Source: Mixophyes australis
Lineage: Eukaryota; Chordata; Amphibia; Anura; Limnodynastidae
Reading direction: 5' to 3'
NCBI GenBank assembly: GCA_036250195.1
Contig: JAVHZZ010000003.1
Location: forward strand, 35,186,335 to 35,250,334
Length of the DNA stretch: 64,000 nucleotides
Position numbers and translations under genes: made by a program. Of the stretch, positions 9,987 through 20,394 are shown piece after piece. Each line of letters starts with the position of its first letter. Positions within the stretch are counted from its first letter, which is position 1. Under the pieces are notes generated by a model. It did not search any database and had not been told where the DNA came from. It worked only from the letters and a program-made list of their open reading frames with translations.

Positions 9987-10036
9987 TCCAATGCAATGCA
10001 TTTCGCCAGTTAAACTGGCTTCCTCAGGGATGGTTG
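9987..10036 (-). ncRNA. Hammerhead-ribozyme-like motif in the Penelope-like element
   Basis: Minus strand: CTGAGGA (10027-10021) fits the CUGANGA core. A single extra A follows, then a 5-bp stem II GCCAG/CTGGC with loop TTTAA, then GAAA (10004-10001). A short stem III TGC/GCA comes next, and the cleavage dinucleotide position UH is TT (9991-9990). Stem I is weak (GGA with TCC). Penelope-like elements are known to carry type I hammerheads with short stem III. The unpaired A after the core is unusual and could reduce activity. The same A occurs in the two related motifs at 29130 and 48392. Confidence 0.55.
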
Positions 10037-10464
10037 AAATGTGTAGCAGAGCTCCTCTTATAGATATATATAGGGATCCTGTTGATTTGTGATAGGCCCT
10101 TCAGAGCAGAGCAGCTGCAAAGCATTTAGCTTATCAGTGTGTCACAGCTGCACTAATTACATCTAAATAAGAGAGGAGAGTGAATGTGCCCCTATTAGTC
10201 CTGATAATAGAAATGTTCCATTGGGTAACAGTAAAGGCCCCCTGGACTAACTCTGTCCCATACTGATAGGTACCATAGATGCATTTAATGCAAGAAGTGG
10301 TAATGTTCGGTGCACCATGCATACTGTAAATATTTCAGAAAGATGCTAATGTATACAAGTAAAATGCATAAGCCTCAATGCACCAGAAAAACAATTCTAG
10401 TATTCCTAAACAGCATACATAAAGGTACATATATTTATGGACCTGTAGGGACAATAGTCACAGT

Positions 10465-10798
10465 GGGCCTGATTCATTAAGGATCTTAACTTAGGAAACT
10501 TCTTATTTCAGTCTCCTGGACAAAACCATGTAACAATGCAAGGGGTGCAAATTAGTTTTCTGTTTTGCACATAAGTTAAATACTGACTGTTTTTTCATGT
10601 AGCACACAAATACTTGATAGCTTATTTGTACACTGAAATTCAAAGTTGATATTTGTGTGCTACATGAAAAAACAGTCAGTATTTAACTTATGTGCAAAAC
10701 AGAATACTAATTTACACCCCTTGCATTGTAACATGGTTTTGTCCAGGAGACTGAAATAAGAAGTTTCTTAAGTTAAGATCCTTAATGAATCAGGACCC
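10465..10798. mobile_element. Foldback MITE, GGGCCTGATTCATTAAGG family, copy A
   Basis: Two arms of about 150 bp are nearly perfect reverse complements around a loop of about 37 bp with TTGATAGCTTATTTG. The termini are GGGCCTGATTCATTAAGG and its complement. Other copies lie at 19998, 42356 and 45668, with a diverged one at 26182. No clear target duplication is seen at this copy. It sits inside the Penelope-like element, so it is younger than that element. Confidence 0.9.
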
Positions 10799-10949
10799 GT
10801 ATCAGCAAAAACATAAATGTCATAGAAAATGTAACGGATTGTACAATTATAATGTGAATCTTGTTTATATCTTATTCTCTCTCCGATAAAATGATCAATG
10901 TAGCATAGGAGCACTATAGAAGATTTTGGATTCATAAACTGTCTTAGGG

Positions 10950-11380
10950 GAAACAGGCCATCTCAAAATCAATATTCAACCCATAGAATGTCAGGGTTTT
11001 AAGGTTATAAATCCACCAGCTCTCTTCTCTAGATATGTGACTAATATACTCTCCTCCCCTTCAAGGTTTTGGAACTTTGCAAAATGCTACAAAGTTCAAT
11101 GCTGAGGGATCCTTCTGATGGCACAAAGCAAAGTGTTCATAGACACTGTGTGCCTCAAACCACTTTCTAATGTTCCTGTGGTGTTCTGAGATACGTACAC
11201 GCAGGCTCCGGATAGTTCTGCCTACATATTGTTTCCCACATGGGCATTCCAGTAAGTAGATGACTCCCTTGCTATCACACGATAATCTACTCTTGATACA
11301 GTGAGTTTGGCCCGTGACATTGGACATGAAAGTCTTAACTGGTTTAGTGCTATTGTTCTGATATGTCTTGCTAGCAAGAC
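10950..11380 (-). pseudogene. Penelope-like GIY-YIG endonuclease C-terminal domain
   Basis: Open from 11380 to a stop near 11061, then readable in another frame to about 10950. The core GVIYLLECPCGKQYVGRT carries the VIY...YVG version of GIY-YIG, followed by the Arg-rich ISEHHRNI helix. Cysteines precede the core, as in Penelope-type endonucleases. After the frame break, the segment ESWWIYNLKTLTFYGLNIDF matches the usual Penelope C-terminal pattern (W-I-x-L-x-T-L...GLN-x-D-F). In an intact element this domain nicks DNA for target-primed reverse transcription. The N-terminal RT is absent and the frame is broken, so it is inactive. Confidence 0.8.
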
Positions 11381-11985
11381 ATTATTATTATTATTATTAT
11401 TATTTATTTATAAGGCACCACAAGGTTTCTGCAGCGCCGAACAGAGTACAAACAATGGACAGTACAGGGAATAACAGTACAGAACAATAAACGAGAAGTA
11501 CCAAGACTTCAGAGGCTCCAGGAAAAGCAAAAATATTGAAGTTGGAGCAGAAGAGAAGGTAGAGAGACATGAGGGAGGAGGGCCCTGCTCATAAGAGCTT
11601 ACATCCTGAAGGGAGGGCAAGCAGATGATCAGCACAAAGGGAATCAGAGGAGGGGAGCAAGTGCACCCTCTTCTGAGGAGGAGCGAGGTGATGAGAGCGA
11701 GCATAGAAAGAGGGTTAAGTGTAAGGCTGGTAGGCTTTGAGGAAGAGATGAGTTTTGAGTGCCCGTTAGAAGGAGCACAAGTTAGGGGATAGACGGATGG
11801 AACGAGGGAGGTCATTCCAGTGCAAGGGGGCAGCTCGGGAGAAGTCTTGAATTCTGGAGTGAGATGAGGTGATTAGAGTGGAGGAGAGGCGACGGTCATT
11901 GGCCGAGCGCAGGGACCGGGCGGGAGTGTGGATGGAGAGGAGATTGGAGATATAGGGGGCAGTAGAGTGGGAGAGGGCCTTGTAG
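11381..11985 (-). mobile_element. L2-type LINE 3' end with RT C-terminus
   Basis: On the minus strand, the protein remnant runs YKALSHSTAPYISNLL, then SRAAPLHWNDLPRSIR. This is the usual end of an L2-clade ORF2 (tyr-lys-ala-leu...ala-pro-x-x-trp-asn-x-leu-pro), with a stop and a frame change after NLCSF. A short 3' UTR follows with the GGCGCC-type tail (GCACCACAAGG complement, about 11410) and an (AAT)n tail at 11381-11401. It is 5'-truncated, as LINEs usually are. The TGTGGTGCCTTATAAATAAAT tail resembles the tail of the SINE family in this window. Confidence 0.8.
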
Positions 11986-12125
11986 GTGTATGGACCTGGC
12001 AACACGGGACCAGTGCCCGGCCATGGCTTCCTCAGGTAGGTGTAGCACACAGTTTTGCTAGGCAGAATAACTTTGCCTTCTCTGTATTTTGCGGAGCCAT
12101 AATGAACCACTCTACTTCCTTTCAG

Positions 12126-12336
12126 GTTGCAAAGAAGATCCTGGGACAGAGAGGAGGTCCAGGTTTTGGAGAAACACCTGATGAGGTTTATACAGACAGG
12201 TCGGGTGCCAGGAAAGCGAGACTGTGTTGCGTGCCTCATGGCTGAACCATCCATACTCAAAGATCGGGAATGGTTGGGGATGAAATTCTGTATAAAGAAC
12301 CACATAACAGCTTTAAAGAGGGATCAAACTTGTTGA
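12126..12336 (+). CDS. Exon-like ORF with Cys/Trp motif, possible terminal exon (uncharacterised)
   Basis: A pyrimidine-rich tract ending TTTCAG (12120-12125) precedes an open frame that starts in phase 1 at 12126 and stops at TGA 12334-12336, about 69 codons. Visible pattern: SWDREEV...LEKHLMRFI, VPGKRDC-x2-C, AEPSILKDREW, then KFCIKNHITALKR. This W...H...VPGK..C..C...EP...R.W..K...N.I..KR layout resembles a short C-terminal module I recall from uncharacterised, probably transposon-derived, vertebrate proteins. I cannot name the family. No upstream exon was identified, and a fossil exon of a DNA transposon is at least as likely as a host gene. Confidence 0.35.
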
Positions 12337-12392
12337 AATGATGCAAAGTGTTTGAACAGGACTGTAGCCTCCATGGCTAGGTGCCGGTGTAA

Positions 12393-12519
12393 GCGGGCAT
12401 GCGGATGTCCTCAGACGACCAGGATACATGACACTTTCCCTACCATTGTTATTATTTATTAATTTATGTATGCGGGAATGTGGATGTCCTCAGACAGTCA
12501 AAATACATGACACTTTCCC
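12393..12519 (+). repeat. Two spaced copies of a 48-bp repeat
   Basis: GCGGGCATGCGGATGTCCTC at 12393 and a diverged copy at 12472 share TGGATGTCCTCAGAC and ATACATGACACTTTCCC. They are separated by about 30 bp of AT-rich DNA. Confidence 0.7.
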
Positions 12520-13426
12520 CATCTTGCAGTCCGTGTCAGTACTTTATGCAAAGTCAAAGTGTAAATCTCATGTGGTAACTCTGGTGACAAACCGATCCTA
12601 TTTAGGAAAGGGGTGTCCCTATACGCCATGTTCCAGACCTGGGTCCTCCCGATACAATAAAAACAAGTGTGTGTGTGTGTATATGCATGTAATAACTATG
12701 GAAACAAGATTTCACACCACTATGTAAAGTACAAATTATTTATTATGTGTGTATGTATGTATGTATGTATGTATGTGTGTTTTGTGTATGAATAGTATTT
12801 ATGTAGTAATGTGTTTTTGTGGTAATTTTGTATAGATAAATCAAAATGTGTGTAGTGTAATAACAATAGTATAAGGGGTGTAGTGTACTGTAATGTAATA
12901 GAACGTTTCACACAATTGACAAGTAGTCACAGATCGATGGAGTCACCAGGAAGCCAGAAGACAACTGCTAAGGACAGTTTGCTATTGTCAGCGATTTTTT
13001 TTTATACCTTCCAAATGGCTGCGTAAAACCCTCACCTCCCATTAAATTCGCAGTCACCAGTTATTAACGCACAGGGGTGGTGTTTAATGATTTGAAATGG
13101 AATGGCACAATTTTTTAGACAGCGTAAAATAAAAACAGCCGCGGCTTCTTTGTAAAACTCGCACAGATTTTTTTTTTGGACTTTAAACGCAGCATCACAT
13201 AGAAGAATTGAATCGGTCCCATTGAGTGCTAACATACCAAGAACCTGACCCTTACAGTCTCTATTTGCCTGCCGCTGTAAGTTCCGGCACCTGAACTCTT
13301 ATATGTTCTAAGAAAACAGCTGGCCTTTACACTGTGGGTTGTGTGCAGGCAAACAGTATGTGCAAGCAGCTTTCAAGTACCATCCTCAGTTACTTGTTAA
13401 ATTTTCACTCACCTGCTACTTAGCCT
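12520..13426. other. unassigned DNA with simple repeats
   Basis: Contains a (GT)n patch near 12668 and the TATG repeat at 12751. The rest shows no coding signal or clear element ends. Confidence 0.5.
12750..12776. repeat. (TATG)n microsatellite
   Basis: Six or seven consecutive TATG units flanked by GT repeats. Confidence 0.9.
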
Positions 13427-13690
13427 ATACTTGCCAACTCTCCCGGAATATCCGAGAGATTCCCGAAATCCGGGTAGGACTCCCAGGAGAGTATACTAGA
13501 ATTTACTTTGCAAAATGACACGATTTGCAGTGAATCGCAAAATTTTGGCCCTGCCCGCGACAAAATGACATTTTCTTCGCAGGGGTGGGGCCAAAATGAT
13601 GCAATTGACCATGCCCCACCCCCTCTCGCCCTCCAACCACGCCCCCTGCCCAGGTTTTCTCGGAATTCTCTTTTTAAAGATTGTCAAATA
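13427..13690. mobile_element. MITE-like repeat starting TATACTTGCCAACTCTCCCGG
   Basis: The left end (TTGCCAACTCTCCCGGAA, then CCGAGAG..CCCGAAATCCGGG) is a clean terminus-like sequence. Near 13650-13690 a degenerate inverted version is seen (TCTCGGAATTCTC...TTGTCAAATA). The middle holds two GTGGGGCC/GCCCCACC-type GC-rich blocks. No target duplication was established. Confidence 0.4.
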
Positions 13691-14411
13691 TGACTTAGCC
13701 TTTGGAGTGAGTCAGCAGAAGCATAATGAAAACAGTTTTTCCCGGGACTCCTCTATTACTGTAGCATTGACAGCATGTGTTATTTTTCGAAACTTATCAA
13801 AGAATGTTGCCCTGGTCCCTTTTTGCAAAATAACTATCATTTACTGTTAGTTTGGTGTCAAATATAATAAAATCACCCCATATTCACAGCAATGACATCA
13901 TTGTTGATTCTATACTGTGATCATAAAAACACAAGGAAATAAGAGCTTTACTGTTTCACTAAACCTTTCAAAATATTTAGTTTATTTTCATTTAAGCAGC
14001 TTAGTAGACAGCCAAAAGTCATAAGTATAAAAAACAGAATCGTTGTAATGTTTATGCTCTTTGCTACAAATTGTTAGGACTTTTTTCTTTTGCCAGGGAA
14101 AATATATTAGTGGAGCAGACACATTGTTATATTTCCTTCTATTTATCAGTGATAATTAAAGCCATTCATATCATACACAGTCGTGAAAAAGACAAACTGA
14201 ATGAGCAATTCTTTAAGTAGAACATTAATAAACTACTTTATGCTTTAGAATTCCATGTTCCAAGAGACTGTAAATAATATTAGTAAGCATGCAGAAAGTC
14301 AGAGGGGGGTTCGCTAATATTTATTGTAGTTAGAGAATAGCTTCACTTATTTAGTGTTTACTTGTATTACTTGTAGTTTATAGCTTTGTCCTATGATAGA
14401 CAAGACTACTT
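13691..14411. other. unassigned AT-rich DNA
   Basis: No genes, termini or tandem arrays recognised. Confidence 0.5.
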
Positions 14412-14414
14412 CTG

Positions 14415-14590
14415 GAGGTAAATGTATCAAGCTGAGAGTTTTCCGGCGGGTTTGAAAATTCAATCAGATTCTAGCTATCATCTATTTAGTACATTCTACA
14501 AAATGACAGCTAGAATCTGATTGGTTGCTATAGGCAACATCTCCACTTTTCAAACTCGCCGGAAAACTCTCAGCTTGATACATTTACCCC
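14415..14590. mobile_element. GGGGTAAATG-type foldback MITE, TSD CTG
   Basis: Ends GAGGTAAATGTATCAAGC and, from the right, GGGGTAAATGTATCAAGC, with arms extending through CTGAGAGTTTTCCGGCG. The core holds the words AGAATCTGATTGGTTGC and TATAGGCAAC. Flanked by CTG at 14412-14414 and 14591-14593. It shares ends and a CWG-type duplication with 23646, 27908 and 38180. Confidence 0.85.
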
Positions 14591-14593
14591 CTG

Positions 14594-15625
14594 ATTGGTG
14601 TTTCAAAGACAGTTGCAAGTACAAAGAGGAAAGTGATACCTTGATTTTATTGTGTTTTAAAGAAGACTTTTAAAGGTAATAGTTTTATCCCAATGTTTGT
14701 TTTAATTATACACATTTTTAAATATAATGAATATGCTTCAATTATGTTGCACCAGTATTCCAGGGATATGCTATAAATCAATCACATTCACCAAATTGTT
14801 GTTTGCAAGCTGCAGGAGAGCTGGAAGACATAACACAATGCGGCAGAGGACAATGCAGAGGATTATATTATATGTAAATATAAAACGTCTCGCTTTGCCA
14901 AAAGTTTGTACGTTATAGACTTTATTCCCAACAGTTTCATGCCGTACGATGCAGGAGAAAAGGTGAAGGTTAACATCTGCTAACAGTGAATTAGAAAACC
15001 GCATGAGCGTGACAGCGTACACCGGGACGTGTTCAAAAACACCGGCAGCAATTACAAGGGTTTTTATTCTTTCTATTTATCAATAAAATTTAAATTTAAA
15101 TTTTTAACTATAAATACATTTTAATGCTAATTTAAAGAGCTACTCATGACAAGCGACCACTTTTTGAAAGAAGTCTAAATTCAGAATAAAATTGTGAAAA
15201 TATACATGACAATCAGGCTAAATCATATGCAGACACTGCTGTGTCATTGGAGACGGGACAAACGACTGACAACGCGTCAGGTGTGAAAGTGATAAGTTGA
15301 CCAAAACGCGTAAGTCAAGAAATGTACTGCATATGTGACAAATGAGAATCTAGAGCAAGTTTTATGGCTTTGGATACAACACTCTTTAAAAATAATAATT
15401 TCTAGTTACAATATTATACCTTATTATAGTGACAAGTAGCATTTTTACATACATTATTAGTGTACTGTGAATATACATAATATAAGGAGGGTAATGTATA
15501 TTGGACGGCTTTGAGTCTACAGGCTGGAAGCAAAGTAAAGGGGCTGCTAAGACGTTTCTTTATTGGCTCCAATGATTCTCTGTTGGTAAACTGATTGTGT
15601 ACTGCCAAAGGGAAGTATAATTATT
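14594..15625. other. unassigned AT-rich DNA
   Basis: No genes or element ends recognised. Two ACGCGT sites near 15271 and 15305 were checked for hammerhead cores and lack them. Confidence 0.5.
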
Positions 15626-15627
15626 AA

Positions 15628-15956
15628 TCATCATCATCATTTATTTGTATAGCGCCACTAATTCCGCAGCGCTGTACAGAAAACTCACTCACATAAGTCC
15701 CTGCCCCATTGGGGCTTACAGTCTAAATTCCCTAACACACACAGACAGACACAGACTAGGGTAAATTTCTTAGCAGCCAATTAACCTACCGGTATGTTTT
15801 TGGAGTGAGGGAGGAAACCGGAGCACCCGGAGGAAACCCACGCAAACACGGGGAGAACATACAAACTCCACACAGATAAGGCCATAGTCGGGAATTGATC
15901 TCATGACCCCAGTGCTGTAAGGCAGAAACGCTAACCACTTAGCCACCATGCTGCCC
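15628..15956 (-). mobile_element. tRNA-headed, L2-tailed SINE, full-length copy
   Basis: On the minus strand it starts GGGCAGCATGGTGGCTAAGTG, with a Pol III A-box-like TGGCTAAGTGG and a B-box-like GAGATCAATTCCC. A long body with CTCCGGTTTCCTCC and CAAAAACATACCGGTAGG follows, then a 3' tail TGTACAGCGCTGCGG...GCGCTATACAAATAAATGA with (TGA)n. The tail resembles L2 LINE 3' ends, so L2 machinery probably mobilised it. The flanks share AATCAT, a likely short target duplication. Confidence 0.88.
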
Positions 15957-16270
15957 AATCATGTTTTAATATTATCATTTTTTTGACGTCAGTAGGTTCC
16001 TGTGCATTACAAGGTCCAATTCGAGAAGCAGGAAAAATTTGTTACGTACAGTTGTAGTAAAATATATTTTAGTGACTTGTGCGCCATGGTGTGGCCATAC
16101 TATTAAATGAAAATGTTCCACACTATTCACAGCAGTAGAATAAAGCTGGACGACAATGGTATATATTGTAACTCCAGCGTCTCTCCATGACAGCCAGACC
16201 TCAGAGGACAGCCGCTGAAAAGTGCAGGGAAGGCTGGAAAGAGTCAAGTAACTTATATTGAATACATTGC

Positions 16271-16330
16271 ACGTGATACTCATCATCATCATCACCATAT
16301 ATTTATACAGCTACTGATTCCACAGTATAT
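16271..16330 (-). mobile_element. SINE/L2 tail fragment
   Basis: Only the (ATC)n tail and a diverged TTTATACAGCTACTGATTCC end of the SINE family are present. Confidence 0.6.
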
Positions 16331-17000
16331 TTGCATGTTTTATCTATATTTACAGGTATATGACACCACATCAAATTTGGGCTAAAAATCTGAATCATTG
16401 AGAATTTTGCAATTATATACAAATAAAAAAAGGAAATGTCCCCTGATATCAGTTTAAAGTAAAGAAAAAACAGACAAACAGCAGCTTGCCCTCACCCCAA
16501 ATCTCCAACCAGCACCCACGCTGAACCAATTGGGATGGCTTATGCTATAACAGGGAAATCAGGAGTGGAAGGTCCCCCTGCCATAGTGAAAACAAGCCCA
16601 TGTTGGTCAGTTAAAGGCTGCGCTGGAGCTCTTCCTGCCCCACCAGTCCCCGGACCTGTGAGTATCCAAGGTCAAGAATGAGATTGGGAACATTGGAGGG
16701 CAGGGTCGTCATCCCAGTGATATGTATTAATAAAAAAGTATTTGCAGTCCATAGCTGTGGAGTGCTGCTTGTGAGTGATGGTCATGGTACTGTTGTCACT
16801 ATAGGCGTCCATCAATGGTGGATGAGAGGATACAGCCGGTGTCTGTAGAAGGTGCAGTGGAGTCAGTCTAGGATGTTATGGGTGTGAACTGCTTTGAGGT
16901 GTGTAATAATGTCAGTTCTGTAGTGAGCAGTTGTTTACTACGAATACTGGTGTGTCAAATATTAACTAGTTAAGGATTGTGGGAAAGGGGAATGTATTTA
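16331..17000. other. unassigned DNA
   Basis: Mixed composition with no recognisable genes. The Tc1-like element begins at the right edge. Confidence 0.5.
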
Positions 17001-18180
17001 GAGAATCAGTAGCCACTTTAATAGGTACACCTGCTCTTTAATACACATATCTAATCAACCAGTCATGTGGCAGCAGCTCAATGCATAAAGACATGCAGAC
17101 AAGGTCAAGAGGTTTAGGTGTTGTTCACACCAATCACTAGAATAATTGTGATCTAAGTGACTTTGACCTTGGCATGATTGCTGGTACTAGACAGGGTGGT
17201 TTGAGGTGAGAAACTGCTGATCTCCTGTGGTTTTCACACACAACAGTCTCTAGAGCTTACAGAGAATGGTGCACAAAACAATAAACATTCAGAGGGCGAA
17301 AACACATTGTTAATGAGAGAGGTCAGAGGAGTGTGTCCAGACAGGTTCAAGCAGACACAGTTACATAGATCACGTAACACAAATAACTGTATGTTACCCC
17401 AGTGGTATCCCAGAAGAGCATCTCTGAATGCACAGCATGTCAAATCTTCAAATGGTTGGGCTACAGCAACAGACGACCCACACCGGGTACCACTCCTAAC
17501 AGCTAAGAACAGGAAACTGAGGATACATTGGGCACAGGCTCAACAAAACTAGACAGTTGTAGACTGCAGAAATGCCTGGTCTGGTGAATACTGAATTCTG
17601 CTGCATCATGCAGGTGGTAGGGTCAGAATTTGGTGGAAACAACACGAATACATCCTGCCTTGTGTTAATAGTGCAGGCTGGTGGTGGTGGTGTAATGGTT
17701 TGGGGAATGTTTTCTTGGCACACATTAGGCCCCTTAATACTAGTTGAGCATTGGTTAAATGCCACAGCCTACCAAAATATTGTTGCCATGTGCATCCCTT
17801 TATAGCCACAGTCTACACAGCTTGTAATGGTTACTTATAGCAGGATAATGCGCCATTTCACAAAGCACATGTCATCTGAAGCTGGTTCCACGAACATGAC
17901 AATGAGTTCACTGTACTCCATCGGCCTCTACAGTCCCCAGATCTCAATCCAATAGTGCACCCGTGGGATGTGGTGGAACGGGAGAATGGTAGCATGAATG
18001 TGCAGCCGACAAATCTGCAGCACCTGCGGGATGCTATCATGTCAACGTGGTGCAGAATCTCTAAGGAATACTTCGACCAGCTTGTTAAATCTGTGGCTCG
18101 AAGAATTCAGACTGTTCTGGGAGCAAAGGGGGCCACCCAGCAGATGAGAGAAGAGTGACGGGGATTTTCCTGCAGGGTGG
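17001..18180 (+). pseudogene. Tc1-like transposon with decayed transposase
   Basis: The left terminus has CAGTAGCCACTTTAATAGGT followed by ACACC, the known style of a Tc1 subfamily, and a TA precedes it at 16999-17000. The transposase is readable in pieces on the plus strand. There is an N-terminal part from about 17160, then HRVPLLTAKNRKLR near 17480. GGGVMVWGMFSWHTLGPLI spans about 17680-17740, DNAPFHKAH is near 17848, and QSPDLNPI is near 17936. The last two blocks carry catalytic positions of the Tc1 DDE fold. Several stops and frame changes separate the pieces. The right terminal repeat was not found, so the element is probably truncated. Confidence 0.8.
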
Positions 18181-18293
18181 AGGAACCTCTGGAAGTGTTT
18201 GGTGCACATTACACATACTTATCCCATGCTTAACAGAGGAGGAAATGCAGAAACAGTGATTATTAGACTCACACACATTCCAAAATACTAGTA

Positions 18294-18578
18294 ATGCAAG
18301 TACAGATGCTTATTGATAATCGCTATTTGCTTCTAGAAGTTATCACAGAGTTAAATAAATTGATTGGAGAACCTACTCCAGGCAAAATCCAACAAATAAC
18401 GAAAACACCGTTTTTTCGTCCAGAAGAGTTGAAAAAATTAAAAGAGGGTAAAGAAATGTATATAATTGTAACTAGTGGAGAACAAATGATTGAGGATCTG
18501 ATACAAAGTATTACCATTCCGCACAGTCCAAAGTACCTGGTAGAAGTTTCAGTTAGTTTTAAACCACTACAATACTGA
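18294..18578 (+). other. Unrecognised 94-codon ORF
   Basis: Open from ATG to stop directly after the Tc1 remnant. The composition is protein-like: amphipathic and lysine-rich, with KLKEGKEMYIIVTSGEQMIE, and low in stop-prone AT codons. No family was recognised and no splice sites were evident. It could be a chance ORF, a captured fragment, or part of an old element. Confidence 0.2.
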
Positions 18579-18975
18579 GATTGATGTGGTTCTTTGGTTC
18601 CTTTTAACAACAAGAGAAGGAGATGATTAATCGGAGTTGAAAACAACATCAGCAAATTGAGATATTCAACATAAAACAGTGTGTTCCGTTGTTTCACACA
18701 TAAAACTTAAACAATGGGGTTAAAGAAGAAAGATGGAATGCTTTTATTCATGGCTAATAGCAGATAATTAGCTATAAACAAGTCCAATATTTTGATCATT
18801 TCAATCAGTATTTGTAGAACTATAAATCAAACCAAATGTCTCATTCCTACTGTCAAAAATAATGAGTTACAGCAGTATAGATCATTTTTTGAGATTCGTT
18901 ACCGGATACTTAAAACATTAAATGATAACTCAACATTTTAAAAATTCAGTACCAACTTTAAAAAAGATATTTCCC
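18579..18975. other. unassigned AT-rich DNA
   Basis: Nothing recognised. Confidence 0.5.
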
Positions 18976-19335
18976 AATGTCAGTTGCTTTTTTCTTAAAA
19001 AGCTCAATCCTTAATTTCCTTCATGTTTTTACCGGGTTCTCAAACCCTCAATTCTATGTTTCTGGTCTTGCTTTTCTGCCACTTACAGGGTCTTCGCTTA
19101 CCCTTTGCCTGATTATTGTTGACTGTACCTGTCTTGTCTTGCTACCTCTACTATTGTCATCTGTTCACAGATCTGGCTTGTCCTTGATTATGTCTCTGCT
19201 TAATTACTCGTGTACTGGTGTAATGACTTTGGCTTTTTTAACTACGCTCCACTTCTGCCTGCGCTGACCCTGCTCCTGGTTCCTTTCACTCTGGCAAATG
19301 GTTTCTGTCTCCTATACCAGATCCATTACACGTAT
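18976..19335 (+). mobile_element. Possible decayed LTR (R-U5-like, CT-rich)
   Basis: A pyrimidine-rich stretch has repeated CTGTACCTGTCTTG, TTGCTACCT and CTGACCCTGCTCCTGG words, in the style of the downstream half of the sushi-type LTR at 1800-1990. No ends or target duplication were found. Confidence 0.25.
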
Positions 19336-19994
19336 TCACAGTTTGTCACAGATCATTATGATTTACGTTGCAGTTAGGCTTGGATTGTGTGAAGCATATT
19401 TTTAGTTACAAGGCATAACATTAATTTGTTTCCACATCCAAAATTCAAATGCATTAAAAAGTAATTATTAGTGAATTAGTGAATAGACATAATCGTTAAA
19501 CATCTGTCCACACAAACGTTGATTGAGCATCTCACGTTTGTAGTTGAAATGTGGATATATCAATGAACAACCACGGCAGACATAAAGTTAAGTTCTAAAT
19601 TGATGTATTTGTAAATCTTTTATTCGTTTTACTTATTTATTTAGTGTCTTCTATTTATATATGCCTTGAATTTGTTCGCTGTTGATCCAGAAAGAAAGCA
19701 AAACATTGAATGAGAAAAATATTTGGGCTAATAAAGGACCAAAAAAACATCAGATTCCACAAATTTACTGTTCACTTTACTCTCCCTTTTTCCTTACAAT
19801 AGGCATCATTCAATATATGGTAAATTACACCCAAAAAAGAGCCTCCGCTGCCTGCCCTTCTCCTGGCATATTGACATCACAACTAAGCTACCAAAACTGT
19901 GAGGATCAGGACAGAGAGTGGAGGAACCTTACTGGGGATAATTCACTGATGTGTGAAACCATGTCAGCTTATTTGAAGGAACGGACATTAGAAT
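19336..19994. other. unassigned DNA
   Basis: An open frame at 19682-19996 is not recognisable. No element ends seen. Confidence 0.5.
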
Positions 19995-19997
19995 AAA

Positions 19998-20331
19998 GGG
20001 CCTGATTCGTTAAGGATCTTAACTTAAGAAACTTCTTATTTCAGTCTCCTGGACAAAACCATGTTACAATGCAAGGGGTGCAAATTAGTATTCTGTTTTG
20101 CACATAAGTTAAATACTGACTGTTTTTTCATGTAGCACACAAATACTCTATAGCTTATTTGTACACTGAAATCTAAAGTTGATATTTGTGTGCTACATGA
20201 AAAAAACAGTCAGTATTTAACTTATGTGCAAAACAGAAAACTAGTTTGCACCCCTTGCACTGTAACATGGTTTTGTCCAGGAGACTGAAATAAGAAGTTT
20301 CTTAAGTTAAGTTCCTTAATGAATCAGGCCC
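19998..20331. mobile_element. Foldback MITE, GGGCCTGATTCATTAAGG family, copy B
   Basis: Same arms and loop as copy A, ending ...AATGAATCAGGCCC. Flanked by AAA on both sides (19995-19997 and 20332-20334), consistent with a 3-bp target duplication. Confidence 0.9.
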
Positions 20332-20394
20332 AAAGTGATAGGTTAATAAATAGCCTATCACGTTATACTCACTGCTGCTATTTATATAGGTAGT

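Larger units (their letters stand above)
9400..11380 (-). mobile_element. Penelope-like element remnant (3' part)
   Basis: A minus-strand Penelope-like retroelement. The GIY-YIG endonuclease is at 10950-11380, followed downstream by a long untranslated region that holds a hammerhead-like motif at 9987-10036. A foldback MITE (10465-10798) has been inserted into the untranslated part. The 5' part, including the reverse transcriptase, is missing, because the sequence stops at the ATT repeat tail of an L2 LINE at 11381. The far end near 9400 is approximate. Confidence 0.7.

Noticed and set aside
15265..15310. ACGCGT sites as further hammerhead motifs
   Set aside because: No CUGANGA core and no GAAA in the correct position on either strand.
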